Part shown: positions 62,252 through 64,000 of the stretch, piece by piece
How the letters are laid out: each line of letters begins with the position of its first letter
How positions within the stretch are numbered: position 1 is the first letter of the stretch
Source: Phycisphaeraceae bacterium
Lineage (GTDB): Bacteria; Planctomycetota; Phycisphaerae; Phycisphaerales; SM1A02
Direction of reading: 5' to 3'
Assembly: GCA_019636735.1 (NCBI GenBank)
Contig: JAHBWY010000004.1
Span: 124,001 to 188,000, forward strand
Length of the DNA stretch: 64,000 nucleotides
Notes under the pieces: generated by a model
The model's input: only the letters and a program-made list of their open reading frames with translations
The model's database searches: none
What the model was told of the DNA's origin: nothing
Program-made: the position numbers and the translations under genes

Positions 62252-64000
62252 TCGAGCGACGGGCCGCATCGGAAGTCGGCACTCCCCACGCTTCGAAGAA
62301 CGGCCCGAGGTTGACACTGCTCGCTCGGCTGAAGCGGACCATCCACTGGTCACGCTTCTCATCGTCGCTCCGAGGACGCTCCGAAGCCGGTAGCGCTCGA
62401 TACTCGGCAAAGACCCTCTTGAAGGTCTCCCACCCGAAGGCCTCCTGAAGTTGCAGGTACATCTGGAGCGCGAGGAAGGGATCGTTCTTCCATTCTTCGA
62501 AGGGGGCGCCCTTGGCAAGATGCTCCTTCACCGAAGGCGGCCGATCGACCGCGGGGTGTCCACGGCTTCCAGGCTCGGGCGAGCAGATCGAGTCGATCGC
62601 GTAGAGCGTGAAGAGATTGACCGTGACCTCCACGGTGCCGTCGAAGGTCCAGGCACCTTCCTGGTGGTTGTGTCCGAGTTCATGAAGAAGGCCCCATGAG
62701 CCTCTCTGCAAGCGATCGAGCGACACCATGTCGATGGCGGCGTCGAGATGCGTCATGATCGGATAGCCGCTGTGCATGTAGCCCGCGCTGATCTGGAGGT
62801 CGGCAACGAATCGGTGGGGGAAGGGAGGATCGAGCGGAATCGTGGCTAGTGTCGCGTGGGCGTCGCTGATCCTGTTCCAGAACTCCATGACCCCGGTGGG
62901 ATCGTCGAGCTCTCGAAGGACCGCACTTGGCACCGAGACGATCACCTTCGATGACTCGAGTTCCCCCCAGGGCGCAGGCGCGTGTCTGGCGCTCGCCCAC
63001 TCATCGGGCGTTGTCGAACCGAGGATGAAGCGGGGGGCCTCAATGGCGCCGCTCACCAGGAGCGCGAGCGAACCCGGTCGACGCGAAGTGACCTCGAGAT
63101 AGATGAGACCACCGAAGGCGCTCGCGGCATGAATGCCGTCGGCTGCACCGGGAACGATGGTGACGATCTCCGGAACGCGCTGCCAGCGCTCAAGGTGCCA
63201 GAGCTGATCGGTGTGACAGCCGATGCGAAGAAGGAGCCCCTCAGCCGAGTGATCCTCTTCCTCGGGCACGACCGTGATGACTTCGCCGGGTGGCGCATAG
63301 AGCCCTGTGCTCTGCCAGCCGCCTTTCGCGAGATCGATTTCGACGCGGCGCTCGACCCTCGGGGCGCTCTCCGGCACCTCGCCGGGAAACGCGGATGCGG
63401 CAGGATGGACCGTGACTTCTTCCGGCGTCCGGTGTCGGTCCCTCTCAAGTCGAAGCGCGAGCAGCGTGCGCTCAAGGGCCTGCCGCGCGCGAAGCGGCTT
63501 CTCCTGAGATGGTCCCTGCGCGGCGATCGCCACCGCAGCGGGTGATTCGAGAATCTCCATCGCTTGCCGCATGAGCGGATGGTCCCTGGGCAGCACGCGA
63601 AGTGCGGCGAGGAGAGTGCTTCCCACCTGCGGATCCAAGGCGGGTGGTGCGCTCGCGCCTGGGTGAGAGGAGATCGCGCCTTCGAGTGCGTCGAGCGCCT
63701 GTTCCGCGTGGGTTGAGTTTGGCAGCATCGTCACGGTGAAGGCGCCGGGCTCGGTGGGTTCAAGCGTTCCATCGCACCAGGCGAGACCTGCGTCGAGCAG
63801 CAGCCGATTGCCCGGGTGTTCATGAATCGTGCGACCGGGATTGAGCTGGAGCCAGCCCCATCCGAGGCCTGCGGTCAAAAGGCCTCCACCATCTCGGATG
63901 AATCGCGCCACGGCCTCGCGCTCGCCATCACCGATGGAGTGAGCGTCGATGACCACGGCGTCGAAGTCGCGGAGAGCGTCGGGCCATCGGCCGCGCAGCG
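62205..64000 (-). CDS. M60-like metallopeptidase with N-terminal glutamine-amidotransferase-like domain (partial)
   Basis: The reading frame is open to the window edge, so the true start lies beyond 64000; at least 598 codons are seen. The first part, with DAVVIDAHSIGDGEREAV and FIRDGGGLLTAGLGWGW, looks like the amidotransferase-like domain that precedes M60 domains in some proteins. A Pro/Ala-rich mid part with beta sequence follows. The zinc site is LLHELGHNHQEGAWTFDGTVEVTVNLF in two parts: HELGH and a downstream Glu. M60 peptidases act on mucin-like glycoproteins; the substrate here is unknown. It ends MPDSWPEG, overlapping the phosphorylase-like gene by 47 nt. Confidence 0.85.
   Translation of the reverse strand, partial: LRGRWPDALRDFDAVVIDAHSIGDGEREAVARFIRDGGGLLTAGLGWGWLQLNPGRTIHEHPGNRLLLDAGLAWCDGTLEPTEPGAFTVTMLPNSTHAEQALDALEGAISSHPGASAPPALDPQVGSTLLAALRVLPRDHPLMRQAMEILESPAAVAIAAQGPSQEKPLRARQALERTLLALRLERDRHRTPEEVTVHPAASAFPGEVPESAPRVERRVEIDLAKGGWQSTGLYAPPGEVITVVPEEEDHSAEGLLLRIGCHTDQLWHLERWQRVPEIVTIVPGAADGIHAASAFGGLIYLEVTSRRPGSLALLVSGAIEAPRFILGSTTPDEWASARHAPAPWGELESSKVIVSVPSAVLRELDDPTGVMEFWNRISDAHATLATIPLDPPFPHRFVADLQISAGYMHSGYPIMTHLDAAIDMVSLDRLQRGSWGLLHELGHNHQEGAWTFDGTVEVTVNLFTLYAIDSICSPEPGSRGHPAVDRPPSVKEHLAKGAPFEEWKNDPFLALQMYLQLQEAFGWETFKRVFAEYRALPASERPRSDDEKRDQWMVRFSRASSVNLGPFFEAWGVPTSDAARRSISDLPRWMPDSWPEG

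Noticed and set aside
1..64000. tRNA, rRNA, insertion sequence or prophage
   Set aside because: No transposase, integrase or phage structural genes are present, and I found no convincing tRNA or rRNA sequence by reading; a covariance-model search would be needed to exclude a tRNA fully.

Overview
The window is GC-rich, densely coded chromosomal DNA from a Gram-negative bacterium, most likely a planctomycete of the class Phycisphaerae. This placement is an inference from several marks: a secreted protein with a Cys-Gly-rich 'GC-type' dockerin tail, a PEP-CTERM-like sorted protein, a tandem pair of large prepilin-like proteins with a conserved DNHV motif, GyrA with the HPHGE..YP loop, and lipid A and heptose genes. 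Nothing in it looks like a plasmid, prophage or insertion sequence, and I saw no rRNA, tRNA or CRISPR array.

Layout. (1) 1-6867, minus strand: rpsO, pnp, a cold-shock protein, a membrane histidine kinase and gyrA; a 74-bp tandem repeat array begins at the gyrA stop codon and runs to the window edge. (2) 7010-10704, plus strand: acyl-CoA carboxylase carboxyltransferase, rdgB and a YkgJ-type cysteine-cluster protein. (3) 15866-10652, minus strand: a tight five-gene unit of long NfeD protease, short NfeD, flotillin-like FloA, family 2 glycosyltransferase and a flippase-like membrane protein. (4) 17976-15992, minus strand: two prepilin-like proteins ending at a strong hairpin terminator. (5) 18584-19857: RidA-like protein and DUF1573 protein; a Ser/Thr kinase (21268-19865) lies divergent from an envelope operon of heptosyltransferase, maf, lpxK and hldE (21331-25612). 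(6) 25766-28341: small lipoprotein, HU-like protein, dnaB. (7) 28503-30823: sigma factor, membrane protein and exported coiled-coil protein. (8) 30955-38981: oligopeptide-type ABC transporter with three permease genes, one binding protein and one ATPase, then dut. (9) 39036-41053: DegT aminotransferase and PIG-L deacetylase. (10) 44258-41275: truA and a large unknown exported protein. (11) 44425-57407: an alpha-glucan locus flanked by two surface proteins. (12) 57435-64000: agmatinase-family protein, a frameshifted cation/proton antiporter, a D-lactate dehydrogenase-like protein, a nucleoside phosphorylase-like protein and the 3' part of an M60-like metallopeptidase.

How the genes work together. 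The alpha-glucan locus is the clearest pathway: an exported GH13 enzyme, 4-alpha-glucanotransferase and glucan phosphorylase lie divergent from a transporter whose binding protein and first permease are one polypeptide. The peptide transporter is the most unusual system: its binding protein, its DppB-like permease and its second DppC-like permease all carry coiled-coil-like extensions or inserts that appear to lie outside the membrane, and no second ATPase gene is present. Stop-start overlaps (ATGA or GTGA) are very common and were used to choose many starts. Three convergent gene pairs overlap tail to tail by 47-53 nt.
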